Source: Thermococcus celer Vu 13 = JCM 8558 | GTDB taxonomy: Archaea; Methanobacteriota_B; Thermococci; Thermococcales; Thermococcaceae | NCBI RefSeq assembly: GCF_002214365.1 | Contig: NZ_CP014854.1 | Span: 992,001 to 1,056,000, forward strand | Reading direction: 5' to 3' | Length of the DNA: 64,000 bases | Part shown: positions 63,992 through 64,000 of the stretch, piece by piece | Numbering within the stretch: position 1 is the stretch's first letter | Layout: each line of letters opens with the position of its first letter | Notes under the pieces: generated by a model | Databases searched by the model: none | Told to the model about the DNA's origin: nothing | Seen by the model: only the letters and a program-made list of their open reading frames with translations | Made by a program: the position numbers and the translations under genes

Positions 63992-64000
63992 TCCGTCCGG
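63992..64000. repeat. 16S processing stem, 5' arm (partial)
   Basis: TCCGTCCGG pairs with 62434-62442; truncated by the window edge. Confidence 0.65.

Overview
This is a contiguous piece of a hyperthermophilic euryarchaeal chromosome, almost certainly a Thermococcus species. The evidence is a type III RuBisCO, an archaeal histone, TFB, FtsZ, PAN, class I lysyl-tRNA synthetase, a Phr-type heat-shock regulator, the di-myo-inositol-phosphate (DIP) enzymes, BRE/TATA promoters with GGTGAT-type ribosome binding sites, and a 16S-tRNA-Ala-23S rRNA operon. From recalled family knowledge, not a search, the gene order from the DUF371 gene to lysyl-tRNA synthetase resembles the T. kodakarensis TK22xx region. 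GC content is high and gene packing is tight.

Layout. 1-1.0 kb: partial YgjP-like peptidase and a radical SAM protein. 1.0-16.4 kb: a sugar/glycerate island. Six genes on the minus strand (lipoprotein binding protein, two permeases, ATPase, TrmB-type regulator, glycerate kinase) follow two minus-strand Gfo/Idh/MocA oxidoreductases. A retaining-type GT2/GT81-like glycosyltransferase, a PfkB kinase, a fucose-isomerase-fold protein, a debranching-type (alpha/alpha)6 glycosidase and a GH130 gene complete it. The GH130 gene is split by a ~240-bp structured element with no ORF. All three control regions of the island carry the same palindrome, AACCAYY-N3-RRTGGTT, beside a TATA box; in two of them that TATA is shared by divergent genes. 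I read this as a self-contained regulon for an exogenous glycoside, possibly a glycosyl-glycerate.

16.4-29.5 kb: housekeeping genes (DUF835, DUF371, S17e, Phr, thymidine kinase, RuBisCO, histone, phosphoesterase, TFB, Gar1, a myo-inositol-3-kinase-like PfkB protein, NUDIX, Mth938-like, ABC exporter, Dph6-like, IPCT/DIPPS). A C/D box sRNA lies in the leader of the NUDIX gene, and its D' guide matches the 23S rRNA of this same window. 29.6-36.7 kb: a deleted ATPase pseudogene, myo-inositol-phosphate synthase (completing DIP synthesis), pyrF, a PUA protein, ribL, then a division/segregation block (RHH protein, ParA, FtsZ, CdrS-like RHH) and Cgi121. 36.8-47.7 kb: an aminotransferase, MFS transporters, tRNA-Arg(CCG), a BlaI/M48-protease pair, dCMP deaminase, N-glycosylation genes (DUF2304, HAD-GT2 fusion, GPT), a solitary cas6 and PAN. 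47.8-59.0 kb: Rio2, a TPR-like protein, a LipS2-like radical SAM protein, MFS, plant-type asparaginase, an AbrB-PhoU protein, MFS, a solitary IorB, LysRS, an unrecognised conserved gene, a SEC59-like kinase and DUF366. 59.1-64.0 kb: 23S rRNA, tRNA-Ala(TGC) and 16S rRNA on the minus strand, with processing stems; the rRNA promoter lies beyond the right edge.

No CRISPR array, integrase or complete insertion sequence is present. Where the obvious ribosome binding site sits downstream of the longest-ORF start, I chose the start that fits the site and say so.
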